NCBI GenBank assembly: GCA_014529385.2
Contig: CM043971.1
Coordinates: 26,639,769-26,703,768, forward strand
Source: Adiantum capillus-veneris
Taxonomy: Eukaryota > Streptophyta > Polypodiopsida > Polypodiales > Pteridaceae
Reading direction: 5' to 3'
Length of the DNA: 64,000 nucleotides
Shown here: piece after piece, positions 46,616 through 57,266 of the stretch
Numbering within the stretch: position 1 is the first letter of the stretch
Layout of the letters: every line of letters begins with the position of its first letter
The notes under the pieces: generated by a model
What the model was told of the DNA's origin: nothing
Seen by the model: the letters and a program-made list of their open reading frames with translations, nothing else
Databases searched by the model: none
Program-made: the position numbers and the translations under genes

Positions 46616-49144
46616 TCAATAAAGAGAAACGAAATTGTCGTTTGTAGATGCGTTGGCTTCATCATCTTTGAATTCGTCATCCTCCATCTTATCATCTTCA
46701 TGAGTATGAAAATCATCCTCGCTAAGACTTGCTGCCGCCGTACTTGTTTCATTGACCTTCCTCTCCTCTGTCTCCACCTCATTCAAAGTCAAAGGTGGAA
46801 GAGGGTCGAAGATGGTCTCCACTTCATTAGTGGAAAAAATGGTTCTCCCCCGAGGTGTTATGGGAATTACAATTTTGGTTAGTGGATTGCAGGGATATAG
46901 ATGACCTATAAAATAGAAGCTCAAAGTGAGTGAAATTGGTATAATTAAGGCTACAAGCAAATAAGAATAAAAAAGATACATGTCACTCACTTTCTCACAA
47001 TTGCGTGGTAAAACTAAATTGTTATACCTCTCTGTGTGATGCACACTAGAGTCCACCATGTAGAGGCCATTCTCATGTCGTCTAGAAACATTTGCAAACC
47101 ACTTTCACTTGAAGATGAAGGTATGAAAGGTTATAAAATTAACCTTTATTATCCTTTCAATAGTTTTGCAGTACTTGGCTTCATCACTTGGAGTGTGAGA
47201 ATATCCAATGAAAATAACTTTAAGACCAGGAGCGTCAAGCTTTGTTCGTATGTCTTTGGAAATATGAATATAAGCAATACATCCAAAGGTTTGAAAATGA
47301 GATACAGAAGGAATGTCACCTCTCCATGCTGTGATGGGTATTTTACCAAAGGGTAGGAAGATGATTCTGAATAAATATTATTGTCCAAGTAGCTTCAGCC
47401 CAAAAAACACGAGATAAACAGAAATGAATCACCATATATCTTACAACATTGAGAATAGTGCGATTCTTTCGTTCAATAACGCCATTCTGTTGAGGTGAAT
47501 ATGGAATAGTGTGTTCATGATGAATTCCATTGTTAGCACAGTAACTCACAAACTGTCAAGAAACATATTTGCCTCCATTGTCACTACAAAGCTTCTTAAG
47601 GCAATGCCCAGTTTGAAGTTTCGCAGCCTTGTGGAATTGTTTGAAAATAGGTAAGGTCTCATATTTCTGTTTAAGTAGAAATACAGTCGTATACCGTGAG
47701 AAATCATCAATGAAAGTAATGAAGTAGTGATATTATGATCTTGAAATAGGTAGAAGTCCACATATATTCGTATGAACAAGATACAATATGTCATGAGAAT
47801 GAGTTGTATTTGAAAGAGGGAAGGGTTTATGATTATGTTTCCCAAGAGCACAAAACTCACAAATTCTCATATGGGGATAGAATTTAAGATCCATGCTATG
47901 AACAAGATCACGCCGCTGAAGATCAAGGAGTTTTGAGAAATCACCATGAACAAAACAGGGATGCCATACTTTGCAATCATGATCACCTGGAGCAGTGACA
48001 ACATTTTCTACTACATCATTGAGAGAGAGTTCAAACAAATTACCGTTTCGAGGATCAGTGGCTATAGTCTATCCATCTTTCTCAATTCGGCATTTGGTAT
48101 GATCAAATCCAACAAAGAGACCAAGATCAACAAGTCTAGCAATTGAAAGAAGATTACGTTGAAGATCTGGTACATGTAATACTCCTCGCAAAGTTCGAGT
48201 GGAAGAAGATAAGGTACCAAGATATAAGTCTCCAATACCCTTTACTTGACAAGTCGTATCATCAACAAGATCAAAAACACGTTGAAATCGTAGTGGTTGA
48301 TAGTTATGGAGCCACTTAGACTAATATGTCATATTTTCTGCAGCACTAGAATCGACAATAAAAAGTGATCCATCTTGTACATGAAGTATTTTGTCTAGAG
48401 CAACTGAACATAGGACGCAGCTTGTTTCTGATACAATATTGTTTCGATGTTCAGTAGCATATGCTCTATTATGATCTTTGTCGAATCGACACTTATAGCA
48501 CATATGAGTGGGATGATCAGATCGTCCATAATATTCACAACAAGAAGAAGAAGAGTCTCTAGATAAATGTGGTTGTTTTGTGGTAATATTGTCTTCTTCA
48601 TCATATTGACGTGTCCAAAAATCATAATCTTAAATATGGCCATTTTTGTTGCAGTAAGAACATTGCTTATTAGGAGATTTGAGACGATATAAAATATTAC
48701 CATGATGGCCACCTCTACGGTTTCCTTGTTGAAATGGACGTCTTCGAGCATAAAAAGCACGTTCCATCTGTTGTGACTCAGTCTCCTCTTGTCAAGTCAT
48801 AGTTGTATCATGACCAACATTATGTCATTCTTGACGTTCAGAGTATTCAATTAAAGACATGCAAGCTTGGTCGAAATCAAGACCATCTTTATTAGACAGA
48901 ATAGTAACAATGTTATCATAAGAGGAGTCCTTCACCATGTCAATAAAAAGTGTAATCAGTTGTTTTTGTGGAGTAGGATCAGCGGTAGCAGCAAGTTGAT
49001 TAATAATAGATTAGAAAGATTCAATATGTCCCGTCATGGCAGTACCAACTTCATATTGTAACTTGTTATGCAATCCTCTCAAATAAAGTATTTTTGTGAT
49101 AGATTTCTTTTAAAAGTTTGCAATAAGGTACTTGCATACGTCGT
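46616..49144 (-). pseudogene. Ty1/copia gag-pol remnant (copia-X), lacking RT and RNase H
   Basis: Minus, right to left. Gag end: ITKILYLRGLHNKLQYEVGT, then a zinc-knuckle-like CSYCNKNGHI and CYKC. Protease: LFIVDSSAAENMTY, where DSG has become DSS. Integrase: GVLHVPDLQRNLLSIARLVD, WHPCFVHGDFSKLLDL and CEFCALGKH (zinc finger), LVHTNICG (catalytic D replaced by N), LCSDNGGKYVS (D), PQQNGVIERKNRT (E). Then an acidic tail (HEDDKMEDDEFKDDEA), after which similarity stops. The RT and RNase H part is not present. Confidence 0.85.
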
Positions 49145-49689
49145 GGGACATCTCTCACATCCTTCTTGCGTTTATCGTTGACAGAACATAGTTGTCATAT
49201 TTCTCTCGTTCTCAATTGCAGCCTTCACCATATATGGTGTGCAGATTGTGAGATCTTATCTTATACGTCTTCTTGCAACCATATATGGCTATGACTATTC
49301 TCGTCAATGGCTTTCCTTTTCGCCAGCGATCTGTTCCTCCTTTCGAAGGCCAAGGATTTTAGGTTGGAAAGCAAAGATGTTGTTAATTCTTAAAGGCGAT
49401 GAACTCTCTGATGTTTTCCTTGGAAATTATTTTTGTTTGCCTTATTCTATTGATACGGATCATGATAACGTGCTTATCACTCAAGGACCTATATTTGAAG
49501 ATTGGAATGTTGCGTATACAGATTGGGAACAACGTGATAAATTAGCTCGTCGGTATATTCTTTTTGCTCTTGCAGGTTTTCTTTTGTTTGATATGTATGA
49601 ACTTTCTACCTCCCACGACGTATGGAAGAACCTTATAATTGCAAACTTTTAGAAGAAACCTGTTACAAAAATACTTTATTTGAGAGGGT

Positions 49690-49830
49690 TGTTGGAGCTA
49701 TATATGGCTCACTCTACTCAAGTTGGTCTCACCTATATATTTGTATCTTGTCCTCAATATGAATCAATCTTCGGGAGGGTACATGGTGTGTCTCTTGTCT
49801 CATCTCTGTCTTTCTCTCTACATCTCAACA
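49690..49830 (+). repeat. Family 3 LTR, array copy 1
   Basis: 141 bp, TGTTGGAGCTATATATGG...CATCTCAACA, followed by TGGTATTAGAGC (PBS with one change). Confidence 0.85.
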
Positions 49831-50731
49831 TGGTATTAGAGCAGTAACGATCACACGATTCAATTCATGGTGACAAAATAGAGTACGTGTATGAGATTTG
49901 CATCTAAGATTCAAAATTGCTATAAATTTTATTTTTGAGCATTGATTCTTGTTAATTGTGATTGTTTTGTATTAAGAAGAATATGATTAGTGTTTTGTGT
50001 GGTGTTTACTGCTAATTGATATAATGAATCGTTGATTATGTGGAATCAACTTTTTATAGAAAATTTAGCTTTGTGCTATTCATATTGTGGCTGTCAATCT
50101 TGTGTCTCACGTCACTCTATTTTGAGGACTCTTTTATTATTAACATCTCCTTTTTCCTGCTTTTTTGGGTGACGTCTCTCACATCTTTGGACGTTTATTG
50201 AGCATCCTTCTTGCGCTTATTGTTGACAGAACACAGTCATCATATTTCTCTCGCTGTCAATTGTAGCCTTCATCGTATATGGTGTCCAAATTCTGTGATC
50301 TTATCTTATACGTCTTCTCGCAACCACATATGGCTATGTCTATTCTCGTCAACGGCTTTCCTTATGAACAGTGTACTGGTCCTTCTTTCCAAGGCCAAGG
50401 ATTTCCAGGCTGGAAAGCAAACATGTTTTAAATTCATGAAGGAGATAAACTCTCTGATGTTGTCCTTGGAAATCGTGTTTGTCCGCCTTAGTCTGTTGAT
50501 ATGGATCATGATAACTTGCTTATAACTCAAGGACCTATAATTGAAGATTAGAATTTTGCGTATAGAGATTGGTCACGACGTAATAAAGCAGCTCGTCGGT
50601 ATATTTTTCTGCTCTTACTGGTTTCCTTTTGCTTGATATGTATGAACTCCCTACTTCCCACAACGTATGGAAGTACATTATTGCAAACTTTGAGAAGAAA
50701 TTTGTTACAAAAATTCTTTATTTGAGAGGGT

Positions 50732-50872
50732 TGTTGGAGCTATATATGGCTCACTCTACTCAACTTGGTCTCACCTATATAATTGTATCTTGTCCTCAAT
50801 ATGAATCAGTCTTTGGGAGCGTACATGATGTGTCTCTTGTCTTGTCTCTCTCTTTCTCTCTACATCTCAACA
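50732..50872 (+). repeat. Family 3 LTR, array copy 2
   Basis: 141 bp, same ends. The following PBS is disturbed: TGGTATAATCAGAGTGG has an inserted AA and a small duplication. Confidence 0.85.
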
Positions 50873-51671
50873 TGGTATAATCAGAGTGGTAACGATCACG
50901 GTTCGATTCAATTCATGGTGACAAAACAATATGTGTATGCGAATCCCATGTAGGATTCAAAATTGCTACAAATTTTATTTTTGAGCATTGATTCTTATTA
51001 ATTGTGATTGTTTTGTATTAAGAAGAATATGATTAGTGTTTTGTGTGATGTTTATTGCTAATCGATATAATGAATTGTTGATTAAGTTTTGTTGTTGATT
51101 TGTTTTTTGACACCCTTAACTTCTTCTTAAATTTTGGGAGTCTTCTGCTCAAAATTTGGGAAAACGGGAAAAGAGCAATAGAGCACCGCGCACATAACAC
51201 TTTCCATCCAAAACTTGTTTGTCTCCTCAAGCTCTTCGATTTGAGTTCTAGGTTTGCGTCAATCGGAGTTCGCAACAGAAAGTTATGTTGTTTTTACTGC
51301 AATTTGTGTGTCTTTGTAAAGCGTCCACGATCCTTTTTCTAATTTTGGAATCAATTTTTCCTAGAAAATTTAGCTTTTTGCTATTCATATTGTGGTCATC
51401 AATCTTGTGTCTCACGTCACTCTATTTTGAGGACTCTTTTATTATTAACGTCTCCTTTTCCCTGCTTATTTGGGTGACATCTCTCACATATTTGGACGTT
51501 TATTGAGTATAATTCTTGCGTTTATTATTGACAGAACACAGTCCTCATATTTCTCTCATTCTCAATTGAAGCCTTCACCATATATGGTGTGTCGATTCTG
51601 CGATCTTATCTTAGACGTCTTCTCGCAACCAGATATGGCTATGACTATTCTCGTCCACGGCTTTCCTTTTG

Positions 51672-52925
51672 GCCCACGTTGGTGCAACCAAAGTTGTTTC
51701 TGGGATAGGAGATGGCCTATGCCAGGTAGAGGCAGCAGTGCAGAAGGCTAGGACCAGTGCCAAGGCCCTAGGCATCCAAAGGGGAGCCGGAATGTATGCT
51801 TAAAGCAGCTTTTTATGCCAATGAGGCTCAAGGATGGTCCAAATGGGAGGCAGATGCACGTCTTTGAAATATCAAGTCAGTATCCTAAAATGTAGTGTTC
51901 AGTGTGCTCTACAAGCTGGTCTAGACGGCTCGTCAAACGGAGCCCCGGTGTGCAAGATACTGAAGTTTCAAGTTAGAAGGTGTTGCAGATCCCCAACGGA
52001 CAGGGCAACTGGGGAGAGGTGGACTAGGCAGGTGTGGGTGGATACGTGTGTAGTACTCGAGTTGTGAGCATGCCGATCTTCTCGGATTGCAAATCGGAGC
52101 TCCGATTAGCAAGTTATAGCCGTTAGAAGATTTTTCGAGGGCCGGGTCTAAGCCCACCTGACCGCATTGGAGTATGAGCCATTTGGTAGTCGGAACGGGT
52201 GAGTTAAGCAGTGTGGGTGCATTTGTGTTATGGGTGTTCTTTTGCAAGGTGGTAGGTAGTTGTTTTGTATGCTAAAGCGGAGTTGTTAGTGCAAATTAGC
52301 CAATTTGAAGGTGTTATTTGAGAGGTTAGGGTTGCTGTGGAATCCCTGGGCTATAGAGAGGCAAGTACTTTGTGTGCTGGGTGTGTTCACTATTCCCCCT
52401 CTCCAACGTCTTTGAAGATCCAAAATGGGGCAGGAGGCAGGTGATTTGAAAGTGGACACGGTGGGTTTTTGGTCGGGCTCTAAGGCCGGTGCATAGGCCA
52501 ATTGGGTAGGACATAGCAGTACCCAATTCAAGCAAAAAGAAAGAGGTCTTTCTTATAAAAAAAGTATAAAGGATAGTTTTTTGAAGGCCTTGGAGGCCAT
52601 TGAAGGGAGGTTCTCCTGCGAACTGCCACGTAACCCACATGCGCAAAGTGGCCGCAGGAGCTCGGGATATTTGACCTGGGCCATGTGCCCTGTATTGAAC
52701 GCAAAGGGGAGTGTGGGGAGCTTCCTCCTCATGGGCTATGACTCAAAAGTGTGGGGAGTGTGGGGATCTTTCTCCTCATGGGCTATGGCCTCGCGGCCCG
52801 CGGGATGGCGATTGGCGACAATTTTGGCTAGGCAGGGCAGCGCAGGTGGCACACGTCCGCATGTGAGGGTACAACAGCGGCCATTGGGTAGGAATGATGT
52901 GGCTTTTGTAAGGGCTACTACCCAC
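51672..52925. other. GC-rich region, probably gypsy-D related, unassigned
   Basis: Abrupt change of base composition at 51,672, where family 3 gag stops. No domain is recognised, although GTTTCTGGGATAGGAGATGG...AGGGCCCTAG-like text has a coding flavour. 52,290-52,410 (AGGTGTTATTTGAGAGGTTA...TTCCCCCTCTCCA) resembles the end of the gypsy-D LTR (53,985-54,084), so it is likely an older, diverged LTR piece. Confidence 0.4.
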
Positions 52926-54084
52926 GGCCCTTGAGGCCCCCAGTTTTTTAGAGGAGGGGACCCCCCACCCAATAGCAACCTCGCTATTGCTAGCGAGAGG
53001 GGGGAGTCCCACGATGAGGACAAAGTGCAATAAGGGGGGAGAAACAGGGCCGCCATGTGATTAATATAAAAGCAAAGCCGAGCAAGGGTCAACAAATGAC
53101 AAGGCAGGGCCAAAGAAGGGTATACAAAACCGAGCCAAGTGGGCCTTCCCAAGCCAGACCGGGAAAAAATAAAAGCAAGAAGTAAAAGGACCAGTAGAAG
53201 CCAGACAAACCAAAGTTAAGGGCAAGGTTGAAGCCAAGCCAAATGAAAGGCCAAAAAGGGGGGAAAGGAGGAGCTGGATAGAAGGTGGCCAAGGACCAAA
53301 AGTGGCCAAAAGGGTAGTGCAAGGTTGAGCTCCAAAAGGGTAAAAATGAAGGTGGAAGAAAAGTAAAAAATGAAAGAAGCCAAGGGGCAATAGTGACATC
53401 GCTAATGCCCCCCTCCCAAGTGCAAAGAGTAAAGAAGAGAACAAATAGAGCAAGGCGGTGCCCCCTTTCCCAAAAATTCCAATTGAAGGTGACAAGTGGA
53501 CCAGTTAAAGTGTAAATTCCCAAATTAAATTCTTCCCCTATAAAAGTCAAAATTGGATCAAATTAGGGGCTTTTTTCTGGCTTTTGGAGTGTCGTCTGAA
53601 GCGTGCAAAGTGGAGTTCTCTAGCAAGATAGCCCCTTGGTAACTTTTCCTTGAAAATGGCCATGGTGATGGCAGTGCAAGCCCGTGTATATGTTTTTTGA
53701 AGTGCAATCAAGACACAATTTCCTCCCTTGTTGTTGTTTCTCCTTCCCCTCTTCTCTTTCTCCTGCTTTCATGGTTCTCCTCGATGCCGGCTGTGTGGAT
53801 GTGTGTGCCTCCCCGGACTGACGGTGTTTTGAGTGAGAGAGTGAGATTGAGTGGCCGTGTGCGTGTGTAAGGGGGGAGACATGCAGTGGTAGCAGGTGTA
53901 CCTTGTGTGGTGGTTTGTGGAGTGTGTGAGAAGTGGAAATTGAGCAGGCAGTGGTCTGCTAGTGTAAAGTGTTTCTTTGAAGGTGTTTTCCGAGAGGATA
54001 GGGGTGTTGTGAATACACTGAGTTATAGAGAGGCCTTTGTGTTGGTTCCGGGTGTGTTCCCCCATTCCCCCTCTCCATCTTCTA
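52926..54084 (+). repeat. 5' LTR of gypsy-D
   Basis: Matches 59,713-60,848 over nearly all its length: CCCAATAGCAACCTCGCTAT, AAAGTGCAATAAGGGGGGAG, TGAGTGAGAGAGTGAGATTG, ending TTCCCCCTCTCCA. It has a TATAAAAG-type box near 53,540 (CCCTATAAAAGTC), a likely promoter. The left boundary is uncertain. Confidence 0.75.
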
Positions 54085-54155
54085 GTGCCCCCATTGAGGA
54101 ACGCGCTGATTGCTCCTAGTTAATTTAAAAGAAGCGGTTTTTTGCATTGGAAGTC

Positions 54156-54939
54156 ATGGCAGCTAGAAGCTATGGACCGATTTTCACAAGAGAAGAGAGC
54201 CCTGACGAGTGGATGTCAGATTTCGAGCTGTATATGCTATTGTTGCGTATACCAAATGAGGATAGCAAAATGCAGACTTTTCCTTTGGTGATGCGTGGTA
54301 GAGCTAAAGCATAGTACGAAGCATTGGAAGGTGAACCGAAGCAAGCATGGCCAGCTCTACGAGCGAGGTTTCTTCATGAGTTTCGCAAGGAGACTTCCCC
54401 AGTGGAGATGGATGCAAAGTTGAAGACACTTAAACAAGATGTAAGTGAAGAATTAAATCTGTTTTCGGGTCATTTTGAAGAGTGTTGGGCAGAACTAGCG
54501 GCATCCATGCAGTTGGCTAATGGAGACTACTTTAAGTTAGACAAATTCATGGCGTGTCTGCATCCTAAGGTGAGAGTGAAAGTTGATTTCTAGAGTCCAA
54601 AGAATTACAATGGTGCGGTAGCCATTGCACGGTTGAAGAGTAGAAAGATAAAGAAGAAGATAGAGTAGGGCGTATCAGGCTATGAGACGATGGCCCATGT
54701 TCAACCGTAGAGTCCGAGGGAGGCAGTACACGAAGAAAATCAAGGAAATCGAGCTGTAGCTATTGTGCCGCAAAATTGGGTGTGCACGGTGCAAGATTTA
54801 TCCGAGAAAATGCAAGAGTTGCGGCTTAGTGTCATGGATAGAGGACAACCAAGAGGAGCAAGGGGCAGGGCAAGGCCACTGCCTGGTAGGTGTTATAATT
54901 GTGGAGAAGAAGGGCATTATGCACCTGATTGTCCTCAAC

Positions 54940-54995
<56 letters not shown>

Positions 54996-55240
54996 GTATA
55001 TACCCACTTTTTGGTAGGGATTGAGGACAAGGACAATACAATGGTCCAAGAGAGCAAGCGGTGGAGAATCGTGTGCAGCCAGCTCCGCAAAATGGGGGTG
55101 AGGTCCAAAGAGTAAACATCATAGGGGTGGATAAGCAGGATGTCAAAGTTTTGGCCAATGAGAGAGAAAGAGCTGAGAGAGAGAGAGAGACAGAGCAGGA
55201 AACTAGAGCTCGCAAAGGGCAAAGGAAAGGTGTACAAAGG
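54156..55240 (+). pseudogene. gypsy-D gag, zinc knuckle followed by (AG)n
   Basis: ATG at 54,156: MAARSYGPIFTREESPDEWM, LLLRIPNEDSKMQTFPLVMR, then a TAG; 54,324-54,593 continues with LRARFLHEFRKETSPVEMD and ends with a further TAG. After two more stops a frame holds the zinc knuckle CYNCGEEGHYAPDC at about 54,890-54,935. Directly after it the coding sequence turns into an (AG) run of about 25 units (54,942-54,991), read as alternating Arg-Glu. Capsid and nucleocapsid would coat the element RNA. Confidence 0.8.
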
Positions 55241-55388
55241 TAGAGAGCAGTCCGAGCCTAGAAAAAGAAGGAGGCGTTGCAAGATCTAGCAGGTGGACTT
55301 CAATCTTGGACGTGGTTATCCCGAGTACAATCTCGTGTGTGACGTTCAAAATCAAAAGGAAAATATTACTTTTGACTAGCTATTAGCT

Positions 55389-56021
55389 TTGAATCCAAAG
55401 TTAAGAAGGCAGTGGTCCACAAGTATTAGCACCACGATTCCAAGAGCTAAGGGAAATGTCCAAGCAGTGCAAAACATGGCTTTGAGGGTAGGTAGCCCCA
55501 ATGATGTTCTTCCATTGGTGGATGCGATGATAGAGAAGAGGATGCAAGTACAAGCCTACATAGATGGTGGAGCACAGGTTTGTGTCATGATGGAAGCAGC
55601 CATGAAAGAGACGGGAGTTAAGGTAGTAGTCAGGTCAAATGTGCGCATGAGGATGGCCAACCATACCAAAGCGAGGTGTATGGGTGCGGTGCATGTTGTG
55701 AAGGTTAAGGTGATGGGCATAGAGTGCCTGATAGATTTCTTTGTGATGAAAGCAGGGGATAATGCTTATCGAATTATTTTGGGCAGGCCATGGCTTTTGG
55801 CAATAGGTGCTATGGAGGATTGGGAGAGCAAAGTGTTCACTCTGCTTGATAAAGAGAAAGGCCGACAAATTGTGCTTGATTTGAAGACCAAAGAGAGCAG
55901 TTCTCATCCTATGGCAAGTAAAGATGAGGGAAACATGACGAGCTATGAGTACGAGACAAAAATGGGCTATGATGAAGCTATACTAGCACAGAGGAAGAGG
56001 AGAGCGAGGACGACATGCTGA
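55389..56021 (+). pseudogene. gypsy-D protease
   Basis: 210 codons open. VQAYIDGGAQVCVMMEAAMK holds the DGG motif, then RMANHTKARCMGAVHVVKV and YRIILGRPWLLAIGAMEDWE, the characteristic end of this protease family. It lies in the expected place between gag and RT. Ends at a TGA after a basic tail. Confidence 0.75.
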
Positions 56022-56064
56022 AGATAGATGCACCATAGATGACTCCCCACCTAAAGAAGAAGGT

Positions 56065-57262
56065 ATGCAGCCTCAAGCTCATGGTTTAGGCATAGAGGAG
56101 GTTTCAAGCATGGTAAGTGAAGATTTAACCAAGGGTGAAAAGGAAGGTTATATTCAACTGTGTGAGTCCTATCCAAATCTATTTGCGATGGAGTACAAGC
56201 ATTTACGAGGTGCAAAGGGAGTGGAGCACAAGATTGTTCTTAAGGAGGGACATAAACCTAAAGCAAAAAAGTTGAGAAGACTAGGGGAAATCCAAAAGGA
56301 AGCCCTTTGGCAGGAGATCAATAAGCTACTAGATGCGGGCATCATCTATCCTGTGAAAGAGTCAAAGTGGGTCTAGCCAGTGGTCATAACCCCTAAGAAG
56401 AATGGGAAATGGAGAGTGTGTGTCGACTACAAGCCACTGAATGGCATGACCAAGAGGAATCACTACCGCTTGCCGTTTCAAGATGAAATCCTAAACCAGG
56501 TGGCTGGGCATGAAAGATACTCAATTATGGACGGCTTTTCGGGGTATTTTTAAATAGGGATTTCACTTGAAGACCAGTTGAAGACCACATTCATATCTCC
56601 ATGGGGTTTCTTTTCTTACCACTGCAGGATGCTGTTCGGATTGGTAAATGCATATGCCACCTTCCAAGATTGGATGAACCGGGTATTTGGTCTATACCTG
56701 GGCCGTTTTATTAGGGTCTTCATGGATGATATTGGCTACTACAGTTCAAGATTAGAGCACCTTTCGAAGCTCCAATTATGATTTCAAAGGCTTGATGAAG
56801 AAGGAAGTCAGTTGAATCCTAAGAAGTGCAAGCTAGCACAGCCCCGAGCATAGCTGTTAGGTCATGTGGTGTCGCAAAATGGTATAGAAGCTGATCTTGA
56901 AAAGGTGAAGGCGTTGGTGTTGATGGAGCCACCATTAGATGCTCAAGGTTAGGCTTCATTTATTCATAAGTTAAAGTATCTATCACGTTTCTTTTGGATG
57001 CTATCACAATATGTGCATCCTCTTCAAACCAGGGCTCAGCAAGTGCATGGTTATGAATGGGATCGGGAAGTTCAGGAGGATTTTGATAGAGTCAAGGAGA
57101 TTTTGTGTCAGTTGCCAGCGATGTGTCCTCCCAATCAAGAGGACAACTTCTATGTGTCTATGACAATGGGAACAATTGCTATTGGAGCGGTTCTACTGCA
57201 AAAGGTAGGAAGAAGCTACAAGCCAATATACTTTGAGAGCAGGGTGATGACTTTGATCACCG
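56065..57262 (+). pseudogene. gypsy-D reverse transcriptase, truncated
   Basis: EHKIVLKEGHKPKAKKLRRL, LLDAGIIYPVKESKWV then TAG, NGKWRVCVDYKPLNGMTKR, MDGFSGYF then TAA, LKTTFISPWGFFSYHCRM, and VFMDDIGYYSSRLEHL with the catalytic D-D pair present. Then QLNPKKCKLAQPRA and HPLQTRAQQVHGYEWDREVQ, into the start of RNase H (DNFYVSMTMGTIAIGAVLLQ, YFESRVM), where copy J cuts it off. Confidence 0.8.
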
Positions 57263-57266
57263 ATCT

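Larger units (their letters stand above)
49145..51671 (+). mobile_element. Tandem array of LTR-leader-partial-gag units (family 3)
   Basis: Order: leader tail and gag part (49,145-49,689), LTR 49690-49830, PBS, leader, gag part (to 50,731), LTR 50732-50872, PBS-like, leader, gag part cut at 51,671. The period is 1,042 bp and both LTRs are 141 bp. Each gag part stops at the same codons (ILYLRGL), fused to TGTTGGAGC. The same fused unit occurs at 60,849-61,208. Gag reads FRRPRILGWKAKMLLILKGD, and DMYELSTSHDVWKNLIIANF. Confidence 0.8.

Noticed and set aside
47036-47356. 106-codon plus frame opposite copia-X
   Set aside because: Antisense of the integrase C-terminal region of copia-X, which carries recognisable motifs on minus.
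53061-53550. Hydrophobic minus frames of about 150 codons (also 59,746-60,330)
   Set aside because: They recur in both copies of the gypsy-D LTR and have no start context or domain; they reflect purine-rich plus-strand LTR sequence.
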